NCBI GenBank assembly: GCA_015143295.1
Contig: CM026551.1
Span: forward strand, 9,568,499-9,632,498
Direction: 5' to 3'
Length of the DNA stretch: 64,000 bases
Source of the DNA: Tetracentron sinense
Lineage: Eukaryota; Streptophyta; Magnoliopsida; Trochodendrales; Trochodendraceae
The notes beneath the pieces were generated by a model that did not search any database, had not been told where the DNA came from, and saw only the letters and a list, made by a program, of their open reading frames with translations. A program made the position numbers and the translations under genes. Positions 54,001 to 57,895 of this stretch are shown here, piece after piece. The number at the start of each line of letters is the position of its first letter. The stretch's first letter is position 1.

Positions 54001-54723
54001 GGTGTCTTGTTCTTTACTTCTTTAATTAGTATGAGATGTTTTGTAATTTTTTTCATTTGCTAAACCATAGCAGGAGATTGTAGATTACTACAATGTGGAT
54101 GATATAATGGAGCTTGTGGACCACATTGTTACTTTTCACTTGGAGGTAAAATTCATATAAAGTACGTCATATTTGTAAGATCACTTTGGTGTTTCATGAT
54201 TGATATATAATTGAATTGTTTTGCCAGTGCATCTGAGAATTTAGTTTCTATTTCTTCCTAAGGTGATCTGAAAGTATAGGTATTGCATATTATTTTATTA
54301 AACAAGAAGCAAAGGTCAGTTTTATTAAACAATTGCTTTGGTGTTTCATGATTTGATATATAGCTGAATTGTTTTGCTAGTGCATCTGAGAATTTAGTTT
54401 CTATTTCTTCCTAAGGTGATCTGGAAGCATAGGTATCACATATTGTTTAATTGTTTTGCTCGTGCGCAAACGTGGTAGAAATTAGTTTCAATTTTTTTTT
54501 TCTTGCTTATTGCTTTGCAGCACAATGCTGAATCTGAAGCTGTAGATCTTCTAGCAGAGGTATTATGCAAGTATCATTTCCTAATCTCATTTTTTTGAGG
54601 AGTAGGAATGAAATACAATAAATTATTTTAATGGCTCCAGGTTGATGAACTTACTATGTTGAATGAGCGTGTTGATGCTAAAAATTATAAAAGGACTTGC
54701 CTATACCTTGTCAGTTTGGCGAG
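7569..54723 (+). CDS. RPN1: 26S proteasome regulatory subunit RPN1 (PSMD2-like), 5' part, nine exons
   Basis: RPN1 is the large scaffold of the base of the 19S regulatory particle. It docks ubiquitin receptors and shuttle factors beside the ATPase ring, in cytosol and nucleus. Nine exons join in phase: 7569-7664, 7776-7876, 38729-38849, 38933-38992, 39382-39452, 53497-53539, 54074-54145, 54521-54559 and 54641-54723. All introns are GT-AG. The joined 228 residues show a Lys-rich N-terminus, then family landmarks in order: VPKPLKF-like (SIPKPLKF), [62 protein letters not shown] and YKRTCLYL. Plant RPN1 is about 890 residues, so this is the first quarter; the leucine-rich PC-repeat toroid is beyond the right edge. 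Several normally constant positions differ (Cys in FLCPHYG, Ala in WGHAYV), so this may be a diverged paralogue. The family assignment is firm; function of this copy is inferred. Confidence 0.93.
7776..7876 (+). CDS. RPN1: RPN1 exon 2
   Basis: The exon begins [19 protein letters not shown] and ends in the codon for Trp (split after TG). This is the acidic and helical segment preceding the conserved PKPLKF block. The acceptor is TTTCAG before 7776 and the donor is GTAATC at 7877. The exon is 101 bp, so the next exon must supply one base first; exon 3 does so correctly. It opens the 30.9 kb intron 2. Confidence 0.9.
8262..8375 (+). repeat. possible SINE-like fragment in intron 2
   Basis: CAGTGGTAGCGTGTCTCC resembles a Pol III A box and GGTTCCAAGATCAAGTCC a B box, 30 bp apart. 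There is no poly-A tail or duplication to confirm it. Confidence 0.25.
8950..8975. repeat. (TA)n microsatellite
   Basis: Thirteen AT units, interrupted by nothing. Confidence 0.9.
9000..9835 (-). pseudogene. LINE (L1-type) 3' fragment, zf-RVT region
   Basis: The minus-strand frame 9811-9329 encodes a 160-residue fragment with [40 protein letters not shown] sequence. This is the zinc-binding, reverse-transcriptase-associated C-terminal domain of plant L1 LINE ORF2. It is 5'-truncated: no reverse transcriptase core is present. The His/Cys zinc ligands at its end are degraded. The 3' end (low coordinates, near 9000) resembles the end of the next LINE copy, suggesting a related family. Confidence 0.75.
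10095..12235 (-). pseudogene. LINE (L1-type) reverse transcriptase pseudogene
   Basis: Reading leftward from 12229, the minus strand encodes an RT segment with [19 protein letters not shown] and [11 protein letters not shown], then FADDT (about 11755-11785), the catalytic Asp pair of LINE reverse transcriptase. Next come [11 protein letters not shown] and [17 protein letters not shown] (11740-11348) and the zf-RVT tail with NKILTCNHL and DHLLLHC (10675-10430). Between these blocks are stops and frameshifts. The endonuclease half is missing, so the copy is 5'-truncated, the normal outcome of LINE insertion. The 3' end is near 10095. It is dead. Confidence 0.85.
12701..15935. mobile_element. 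3.2 kb solo LTR-like element with TSD ATATT
   Basis: The element begins TGTGAACACCCC and ends GTGCTCACA, with the 5 bp duplication ATATT at 12696-12700 and 15936-15940. There is no internal protein-coding domain, PBS or second LTR. The 3' end contains GGTGGTGACTC, similar to long LTRs of plant Ty3/Gypsy elements. Its reading frames (such as 13192-13635 and 14085-14414) have low-complexity Ser/Pro-rich content and are not convincing genes. A solo LTR is favoured; a non-coding LARD-type element is the alternative. Confidence 0.75.
15936..18164. other. intron sequence with MITE-like fragments
   Basis: 16490-16555 holds a short ORF ([11 protein letters not shown]...) followed by GTAAGG, not assignable. 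At 16560-16720 there is a TGTTTGGCA-type repeat. At 17255-17515 an element with inverted GTATAATACG-containing ends is present; its left part recurs at 23234-23380. No gene is supported. Confidence 0.4.
18165..21727 (+). pseudogene. hAT transposase pseudogene (BED/DUF659/dimerisation type)
   Basis: 18190-18480 encodes a degenerate BED finger with DPSWAQCT and [20 protein letters not shown]; the first zinc Cys pair is lost. 18566-19093 encodes the DUF659 part with [19 protein letters not shown] and [15 protein letters not shown], the RNase H-like core. The frame then breaks, continues at 19095-19320, is interrupted by a 1.1 kb Mutator-like element (19337-20459), and resumes at 20566. 21310-21727 carries the dimerisation end with [19 protein letters not shown] and an acidic tail ending SDFEI. 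Frameshifts and stops make it inactive. A degenerate right terminus may lie near 22140-22225. Confidence 0.85.
19337..20459. mobile_element. Mutator-like non-autonomous element with ~60 bp TIRs
   Basis: The left end starts GGGTGGAGCTACGTGCACAC and the right end, reversed, starts GGGTGGTGCTATGCGCACAC; about 59 bp match with roughly six mismatches. The flanks both read TATTTTTT (19329-19336 and 20460-20467). Long TIRs and an 8-9 bp duplication point to a MULE. The interior has no transposase. A 20052-20300 minus-strand frame of 82 residues is unidentified and might be captured host sequence (Pack-MULE). It sits inside the hAT pseudogene, so it is younger. Confidence 0.8.
21728..22190. other. 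AT-rich tail after the hAT pseudogene
   Basis: No coding sequence. GAGTTTTGACCGAGTTTTCGAG at about 22150 and the following TCGGG-rich stretch may be the terminal repeat of the hAT element. Confidence 0.35.
22194..23165 (+). pseudogene. Ty1/Copia RT-RNase H fragment, decayed
   Basis: 22194-22409 encodes [33 protein letters not shown] sequence, the end of Copia reverse transcriptase. Downstream frames contain [26 protein letters not shown] and [14 protein letters not shown], the RNase H segment. Many stops and frame changes interrupt it. Neither gag nor LTRs are attached. Confidence 0.8.
23219..23947. repeat. terminal fragment of an older hAT-like element
   Basis: CATAGTCATCAAGTATGGGT at 23220 and the following ~150 bp resemble 17262-17400, and 31875-31950 carries a weak inverted relative. 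This may be an older element into which the 23948-31510 hAT inserted. No gene is present. Confidence 0.3.
24250..26800 (-). pseudogene. hAT transposase (BED, DUF659, C-terminal dimerisation)
   Basis: From right to left: 26768-26568 holds a BED finger with [21 protein letters not shown] (C-x2-C then H) and [14 protein letters not shown]. 26520-26320 is a Lys-rich linker. 26020-25595 holds the DUF659/RNase H-like core with [36 protein letters not shown] and [12 protein letters not shown]. 25222-25034 holds [15 protein letters not shown]. 24910-24780 holds the dimerisation motif QWWRANG and [15 protein letters not shown]. An acidic Asp-rich tail follows to about 24250. Several introns plus stops and frameshifts are visible; the copy is probably inactive, though the core motifs survive well. 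Confidence 0.85.
27239..30156 (-). mobile_element. 2.9 kb solo LTR nested in the hAT, TSD GTTTT
   Basis: The plus-strand ends are TGTGACGCCCCGAACC and GGGTCGTTACA; flanks read GTTTT on both sides (27234-27238 and 30157-30161). Read on the minus strand it starts TGTAACGACCC, like the element at 44397. There is no coding domain. The central kilobase is tandem repeat. The lineage is probably Ty3/Gypsy; that is inference. Confidence 0.8.
27965..29015. repeat. minisatellite of CATCTGACNNNCAGGAAACA units with higher-order copy
   Basis: Dozens of 18-25 bp units built on CAGGAAACACATCTGA alternate with CTGTCAGGCACAACACCTCT variants. A ~425 bp block is itself duplicated: the ACACCGACACACACACAACC segment occurs near 28087 and again near 28503. 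Two near-identical minus-strand frames here are repeat artefacts. Confidence 0.9.
31540..31869 (-). mobile_element. TRIM: 330 bp miniature LTR retrotransposon
   Basis: Two 131 bp LTRs (31540-31670 and 31739-31869) differ at about 11 positions. Between them are 68 bp. On the minus strand the upstream LTR ends GTTAACA and is followed at once by TGGTATTAGAGC, a one-mismatch initiator-tRNA-Met primer site (31727-31738). Just before the downstream LTR is a purine tract AAGGGGGAG (about 31671-31679). There is no coding capacity. This is exactly the TRIM/SMART layout. A clean target duplication was not found. Confidence 0.85.
31870..32303 (+). other. probable Copia 3' region, decayed
   Basis: Sequence typical of the region between RNase H and LTR of a Copia element, without an open frame. 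A GGTGGGGGATTGTTATGA purine tract follows at about 32645. Confidence 0.3.
32304..32732. repeat. tandem duplication, ~210 bp unit, containing a Copia PPT/LTR start
   Basis: The segment from GTATCTAATG(A/G)GAACT to ATAAAATCTG occurs twice (about 32306-32518 and 32521-32730). Each copy contains a GGGGGATT(A/G)TTATGATTTT-like junction of polypurine tract and LTR start. Confidence 0.8.
32924..33305. repeat. tandem duplication, ~190 bp unit, LTR-derived
   Basis: GAGACTTGGTTGGGTAAGAA through CATCTTAAAGAG(A/T)GCGACTT occurs twice back to back, with about 90 percent similarity by eye. It probably arose from slippage inside an LTR. Confidence 0.85.
33483..33677 (+). pseudogene. Copia RNase H domain, first half
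   Basis: The frame encodes [53 protein letters not shown], the Copia RNase H start with the catalytic-type Asp of DADWAG. It stops abruptly where the 3.3 kb solo LTR begins. The other half is at 36987-37343. Confidence 0.85.
34658..35160. repeat. nine-copy spaced repeat AGGATGTGAAGAAC
   Basis: A TTAAA(T/A)TAGGATGTGAAGAAC core recurs about every 45-65 bp, with AT-rich spacers of unequal length. Copies lie near 34662, 34717, 34771, 34820, 34876, 34931, 34987, 35090 and 35144. Confidence 0.85.
35690..36300. repeat. 313 bp tandem duplication with GCCGTCCGTACCGG motif
   Basis: CACCACCG(A/G)ATACCATCAGAAA, TAAGTAAGCCGTCATA and CCGTCCGTACCGGATAATGT occur in both halves with an offset of about 313 bp. 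Flanking GAAAG/AAGAAA purine-rich stretches are also repeated. Confidence 0.85.
36987..37343 (+). pseudogene. Copia RNase H domain, second half, with stop and PPT
   Basis: The frame encodes [53 protein letters not shown] and [12 protein letters not shown], ending [12 protein letters not shown] and TGA. These are canonical Copia RNase H motifs. The purine tract CTTGAGGGGTGAA lies at the stop codon and TATTGAGATATATTG after it should start the 3' LTR. No upstream RT, integrase or gag remains. Confidence 0.88.
37344..38728 (+). other. 3' LTR remnant and end of intron 2
   Basis: About 37346 onward looks like a Copia 3' LTR of uncertain length. The remainder to the exon 3 acceptor is ordinary AT-rich intron with no element or gene recognised. 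Confidence 0.45.
38729..38849 (+). CDS. RPN1: RPN1 exon 3
   Basis: After the acceptor TTTTGTAG, 121 bp encode the stretch from Gln-Gly-Ile-Arg through [18 protein letters not shown] to DSDVK. This matches the most conserved block of the RPN1 N-terminal domain. The acceptor choice at 38729 rather than the AG four bases downstream is set by reading frame: only 38729 gives the family's Gln-x-Ile-Arg. The donor is GTACAG at 38850. Confidence 0.95.
38933..38992 (+). CDS. RPN1: RPN1 exon 4
   Basis: A 60 bp exon encodes [20 protein letters not shown]. It is flanked by TTTGCAG and GTACGTGG and is in phase 0 at both ends. The segment is almost identical to the RPN1 family consensus, and intron 3 before it is only 83 bp. 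Confidence 0.95.
39382..39452 (+). CDS. RPN1: RPN1 exon 5
   Basis: A 71 bp exon encodes [10 protein letters not shown] through SWGHAYV and two bases of Arg. The acceptor is GTTTCAG and the donor GTGAGC at 39453. The family usually reads SWGHEYVRNLAGE; the Glu-to-Ala change is visible here. The exon precedes the 14.0 kb intron 5. Confidence 0.95.
39903..40987. mobile_element. 1085 bp non-autonomous hAT element
   Basis: The left end CATAGTTGTTAAAGGCGTCA pairs with the right end, reversed CATAGTTGTCAAGGCAACCA. Flanks TCGATCTC and TTGATCTC match at 7 of 8 bases. The GGCG-rich ends resemble those of the 23948-31510 hAT, so that family could mobilise it. No transposase is present; the 40522-41010 frame is low-complexity and crosses the right terminus. 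Confidence 0.8.
40990..41684 (+). pseudogene. LINE 3' end with poly-A tail
   Basis: Frames encode [14 protein letters not shown], then [30 protein letters not shown] (Cys-x2-Cys...His-x4-Cys zinc ligands of the zf-RVT domain), [15 protein letters not shown] and a short tail. The 3' UTR ends in TTTTATTGATAAAAAAAAAA (about 41663-41682). It is 5'-truncated. Its 5' end abuts the hAT element, which may have inserted within the LINE. Confidence 0.85.
41817..42042 (+). mobile_element. Copia-type 5' LTR and primer site, truncated element
   Basis: TGTTGATGGGGTTATTTATAG starts a ~214 bp LTR-like region that ends before TGGTATCAAAGC (42031-42042), the initiator-tRNA-Met primer site. TATATAAAGG at about 41939 could be its TATA box. 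About 540 bp of leader follow until the next element's LTR at 42579; no coding region is attached. Confidence 0.65.
42579..42754 (-). repeat. 3' LTR of the Copia element
   Basis: It matches 50801-50979 along its length but is visibly diverged, with small indels, so the insertion is not recent. Shared landmarks are CTAGCATATTATATAAA and GATATTACATA. Confidence 0.9.
42763..44396 (-). pseudogene. Copia RT-RNase H region
   Basis: 44169-43954 encodes the RT start ([45 protein letters not shown] in conserved pattern). 43957-43601 continues with [37 protein letters not shown] and the catalytic YVDD at about 43690. 43299-42877 is RNase H with [31 protein letters not shown] and [13 protein letters not shown]. 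It ends [10 protein letters not shown] and TGA at 42763. Frame changes between segments show it is no longer intact. Confidence 0.88.
44397..47598 (+). mobile_element. 3.2 kb solo LTR nested in the Copia, TSD CTCAA
   Basis: It starts TGTAACGACCTGAATA and ends GTCGGGTCGTGACA, with CTCAA on both sides (44392-44396 and 47599-47603). It interrupts the Copia polyprotein and so is younger than that element. The interior has a 51 bp tandem repeat (46555-47100) and a thrice-repeated ATTAGGTGATAATGGAATAT zone at the left (44460-44650). No coding domain is present. Its terminus matches the 27239-30156 element read on the minus strand. Confidence 0.85.
46555..47105. repeat. 51 bp tandem repeat in frame, within the solo LTR
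   Basis: Units containing ACTCATGAGGGGTTAATGA and CCAAGACGGGGTGAGCC repeat in two blocks (about 46590-46750 and 46885-47090) separated by a repeated TCAAGATAGTGGCAAGGCAA leader. Because 51 is a multiple of three, frame 46832-47128 shows a 17-residue [17 protein letters not shown] repeat. I regard this as a by-product, not a gene. Confidence 0.88.
47599..50250 (-). pseudogene. Copia gag-protease-integrase region
   Basis: 50082-49672 encodes gag-like sequence ([41 protein letters not shown] pattern). 49581-48910 carries the zinc knuckle [21 protein letters not shown], the protease [13 protein letters not shown] and [11 protein letters not shown]. 48899-48624 holds [14 protein letters not shown], the pre-integrase domain. 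Integrase follows leftward in broken frames (48214-47738), with the C-terminal [18 protein letters not shown] at 47990. Frames are separated by stops and shifts; the protease Asp and CCHC residues are intact. Confidence 0.88.
50801..50979 (-). repeat. 5' LTR of the Copia element
   Basis: On the minus strand it starts TATTGATATATG, carries TTATATAATATGCTAG as a promoter-like element and ends CTCCAACT next to the primer site. Confidence 0.9.
50980..51528. other. AT-rich intron sequence, no element identified
   Basis: There is a short local duplication of AATTTATAATAAGGTTAAT at about 51432 and 51480. Nothing else was seen. Confidence 0.5.
51529..52170 (-). mobile_element. Copia 3' fragment: RNase H plus 3' LTR
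   Basis: 52140-51750 on the minus strand encodes [56 protein letters not shown] and [10 protein letters not shown], then [10 protein letters not shown] and a stop. The purine tract CTTGAGGGGAAG is followed by the LTR, which starts TGTTGAATAAGG (51742) and ends near 51529 in AACT. The same LTR family occurs at 57417-57680. The 5' part is missing. Confidence 0.88.
52625..52900 (-). CDS. unidentified [14 protein letters not shown]...
   Basis: An uninterrupted 91-codon frame begins [14 protein letters not shown] with a basic patch resembling a nuclear targeting signal, and continues with a Leu/Gln-rich segment ([22 protein letters not shown]) of likely coiled coil. After the stop, another frame gives [25 protein letters not shown], suggesting a longer broken protein. 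I do not recognise the family. It may be a retroelement gag-like or accessory ORF remnant; host gene status is unlikely since it is intronic and antisense. Confidence 0.3.
   Translation of the reverse strand: MSPTRPPKRKFSAQCDSSSKGKALVTTDEGIPDVIIVDTARSDYHVAGPFATNPDLPPSLASLQFQMSQLLASQARFTAQLRKQNATLTTF
53497..53539 (+). CDS. RPN1: RPN1 exon 6
   Basis: A 43 bp micro-exon completes the split Arg codon and encodes [14 protein letters not shown]. The acceptor is AATCAG and the donor is GTAGGA. Joining to exon 5 across 14,044 bp restores the YVRNLAGEI motif, which is strong evidence that both belong to one gene despite the distance. Confidence 0.93.
54074..54145 (+). CDS. RPN1: RPN1 exon 7, with NAGNAG acceptor
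   Basis: A 72 bp exon encodes [24 protein letters not shown] up to the donor GTAAAA. The acceptor region reads TAG CAG, a tandem NAGNAG, so a form three bases longer starting at 54071 (one extra Gln) is equally possible. The segment matches the DDLMELV..IV.FH part of RPN1, but the residues just before it are divergent. Confidence 0.92.
54186..54480. repeat. tandem duplication (~155 bp unit) in intron 7
   Basis: TTGGTGTTTCATGATT(T)GATAT through CTAAGGTGATCTG(A/G)AAG is present twice (about 54186-54300 and 54340-54440). It lies between exons 7 and 8, does not touch splice sites and accounts for the length of the intron. Confidence 0.85.
54521..54559 (+). CDS. RPN1: RPN1 exon 8
   Basis: A 39 bp micro-exon encodes [13 protein letters not shown]. 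It lies between TTTGCAG and the donor GTATTATG. The HNAE.EAVDLL motif is conserved across RPN1 proteins from plants to animals. Confidence 0.94.
54641..54723 (+). CDS. RPN1: RPN1 exon 9, last exon in the window
   Basis: An 83 bp exon encodes [27 protein letters not shown] plus two bases of Arg or Ser. The acceptor is CTCCAG and the donor is GTAAGTGC. The family continues with a YLPGPDD-like segment; no such sequence could be found in 54724-64000, so the next exon lies beyond the right edge. Confidence 0.93.
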
Positions 54724-55854
54724 GTAAGTGCTGTTTGAAACTTAAGACAAGTATGATAATCTATAATCAAAAGCCTCATTTTGTTCCTCATTATATTGTT
54801 TTTGTTTACTTGTGGGTTGTGTGGTAAATGGTTGCAAATAGCTTTTGTTAGAATCTTAAAAGTCACACCCCCACATGCATTTTCCAATATTGTTGTGATG
54901 TGGAGATGTAAGAGGAAATAACAGCACTATAAGAAACATGTACTTTTTTCTCAAACCTTGTGGCGCAATGTCAATATCACCAATGGCTTGTCATTATACA
55001 ATAATTCTGAAAGTTTAAAGCACGGTTAATTAATTAGACAGTGGTTTCGTTTATTGTCAAAGATTGCCCTTTACTGTATACTACAAGTTCATGCAGATGG
55101 GTTGTAGTTATACTTATCAATTATATTATCATTTTATATATTGGAATAAATAACAATTTTTTCTATAAGAAAGAGGAGAACAATGCTCAGGGATAGAATT
55201 CCCTAGAAAGAGAATTGCTCTTCTTTACTATTGACCATCTCAGTGGCATATCTATGTGCAAAAAATGTGAACATTAAGTAAGTTAAAATTCGGATTCGAC
55301 CATTAAAACCTGATACAAACTACAAAGCTGAAAAGTAATTTTTTGGTTATGAGTAGGGGAAATTATCTGTTTCCTAAGAAGGTGCAAAACATGCAGACTC
55401 TGTTTGATGAAACCAGCTTGATAAAGTCTGATATATTACTGACAAAGCTTGCATATAGTCACCTTCAAATTCAATACGTATATCAAGATATATATTAGAC
55501 ATTATTTGTTGTAATGAGTGATGCAAATCAAGGGCAAATTAGCATGTTAGAAATGATATAACAACACAGCGGTTTATGATATTGAAAATAACCTTTCAAC
55601 TACCCACAAACACTACTTCAAATTTTGGTAAAATGAGGAAATACCTTATGCAAATATGCTGGAAAAGAGAAAACAGCAGAGGAATAGAGTTCCTCTCATG
55701 CTAAGATGCTGCGTCGAGGCGTCGATCATGCCACAACTGGTAACCTTACCAGCCTTGACTACTTTTTAAAACCTTGTTGAAACTGCAGGACAGCAGCAGT
55801 GCCGAAGGCAAATAGATCCTTGCACGCGAAATGCAGAGACAACGTGGTTGGAAC
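54724..55854 (+). other. start of RPN1 intron 9, no gene
   Basis: After the exon 9 donor the sequence is AT-rich with no recognisable element to about 55680. From there sequence that belongs to the flank of the next hAT element and possibly to a long LTR begins. No further RPN1 exon was found to position 64000. Confidence 0.55.
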
Positions 55855-56012
55855 CATTGTTACCTGGTTTGTCGGTTTGCTTGGTTCGAATTCGGGTTTG
55901 CAATTCGCCACTCTAGAGTGAACCCGGTTTGCTGGGGGTAGGATGAGATAATTCGTTTTTCGGTTCGCTTAGGTTTTTTGTTTAGTTTGCTTTGGTTCGC
56001 TAGCTTAATTCA

Positions 56013-56077
<65 letters not shown>

Positions 56078-56939
56078 TAATTTTAATCAATTCTAACTCA
56101 TATAAACAAAACTATAGGCTTAATTTATGAAAATATTCTGAACATTCAATTAAAAAAGAGTGATTATCGGACTCATGGGTCCGCTACCTAACTTACTCAT
56201 GTCCTTGTGTCCCTTCTAAGTTCTAACACCCCTTTAACCCTAGTTAAGCTTAACTAAATTAAAGTTAAAGATTTTGATTTTTTTTTTTTGAAAAACTAAG
56301 GTTGGATTACTTAACCCTATGGGTGAGTGAATATCAACCATAGTTGGTGAGTATTTAAAAGTGGGGTGTAAACTAATGAGGACCGGATATTTCGTTAAAT
56401 AATGGAGTTAAGTGTTTTCCATTAAAAATGAGTATGAGAGAGAGGGGAGGGGTTACCCGAACGTGATCTAACCAAGTAATCTTTTTGGTTTTTGGTTTTT
56501 GGTTTTTGGTTTAAGGTATCTAATGAAGTAATCAAGTTCAAATTTAAAAAAGGTGCAGGAGAGAGAGTACTTTCTTAGACTACTTTTCTTTTTTTTATAA
56601 GACATTCTAGAGTACTTTGACTTTCTCATGTGTTTTTATTATTTACATGAAATTAGAGAGAGATTACTTTCTCAGAGTATGAGAGAGACAGTACTTTCAT
56701 CGAGTACCTTTTTTGTCACTTTCGTAGAGTACTTTGACTTTCTCATGTTGGTTTTTATTATTTAATGACATTTGTGCCTGCCCCATATGCATTATGTGAA
56801 CTGGGTTAATAGTGATGTATAAAGGCCCTTATACCTAGTTCACTCAAAAGCACCGAACTGGACCGAACTGAACTGCGAACTAGTTCGCTTCGAACCAGTT
56901 TGATGTTCATACTATTACCCAGCGAACTAGGTAACACTG
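55855..56939. mobile_element. 1085 bp non-autonomous hAT element, TSD GTTGGAAC
   Basis: The left end CATTGTTACCTGGTTTG pairs with the right end, reversed CAGTGTTACCTAGTTCG. A perfect 8 bp duplication GTTGGAAC flanks it (55847-55854 and 56940-56947). The ends are rich in GGTTCG words, and the interior contains a (TA)n tract at 56014-56075. There is no coding sequence. Confidence 0.9.
56014..56075. repeat. (TA)n microsatellite
   Basis: About 30 uninterrupted TA units, inside the non-autonomous hAT. Confidence 0.92.
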
Positions 56940-56947
56940 GTTGGAAC

Positions 56948-57416
56948 GTCTCGGAGCTTCAAGCGTTATGAAGAAAATTTCCAATCTCTCGAACCCTAGA
57001 TGGAGGGGAGCTTTTCTCTCTTAGAAATCTCAGATTATGTTTTTCAAACCCCTTGTAGAGAAAATGACCCTTTATATACCTCTTACAACCCCTATTAGAG
57101 GAAACACTCAGAACTTTCTAAAATTAAATAGGACCCCACATGTGACTACAAAAAACCCCTCACAAAATCTGGACTGAACTTAAATAAGACCAAAAATTAA
57201 AAAGATAGAATTACCCTTAACAAATGAAATTCTCAAAATAGCTCAAACTAACCAAAGTATTTTTTTACATCATTCTCCCCCCTTAAAAGGAACTCGCCTC
57301 CATGCGAGTTGTTGCTTTGGTAGCATGGCACATTTCAGCATCAATTTGCATGAACTTCGTTTCATCTATCCAAGAGTTCTCCAAATCAGGTTTTCTAACC
57401 CCTTTGACGATAATAC
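56948..57416 (-). mobile_element. Ty3/Gypsy-like 3' end and LTR fragment
   Basis: On the minus strand, CTCGCATGGAGGCGAGTTCC is followed by a purine tract AAGGGGGGAGAATGA (about 57268-57282) and then TGTAAAAAAATACTTTGG, the usual order of Gypsy polyprotein end, PPT and LTR. The LTR runs leftward through 56948 and is split by the hAT at 55855-56939. Its outer end was not located; the internal region is cut at 57416. Confidence 0.45.
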
Positions 57417-57695
57417 TGTTGAATAAGGCTTTATGGGCTTTATTCCTATGGCCCTTATCTTTATGTTATATATTATAAATTGTATTGTTAGTCTACTATT
57501 ATTAGCTCTTATATACTAATAGTAGATCATTAGTGGAATATAAATAATAAAGTGTGTGAGAGATTATTAATCTTTTTCACTATTTTTTCTCTAAACCTAA
57601 TCTCCTTCTTCCTCTCTCTCAAACCCTAAATTCTCAAACCCAAACTTCCAACCCTAATAACCTTACAAACTAAACCAACTTGCTATCAAAGCCAA
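57417..57695 (+). mobile_element. Copia 5' LTR with primer site, plus orientation
   Basis: TGTTGAATAAGGCTTTATGG begins an LTR that ends AAACCAACT at 57680; TGCTATCAAAGCC follows, a one-mismatch tRNA-Met primer site. The LTR is the same family as 51529-51742. Only about 200 bp of leader remains before another Copia's coding remnant in the opposite direction. Confidence 0.75.
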
Positions 57696-57895
57696 AGAGA
57701 AGACCCAAGGGACGAACTTAGTGGAGTGCTAACGTCAGCCGTACGGTACGGACTATCATAATTGCGTTAGAATTTTTTATCATTCTATGTGATAGATCGT
57801 AATTTCTTGAGAATTGTGGTTATTTCTTGAGAAATTTCTGAGATCCGGAGATGTACGTTTTTCGAGTTTTCGTCAAAAATTAGAAAAAAATTCAG

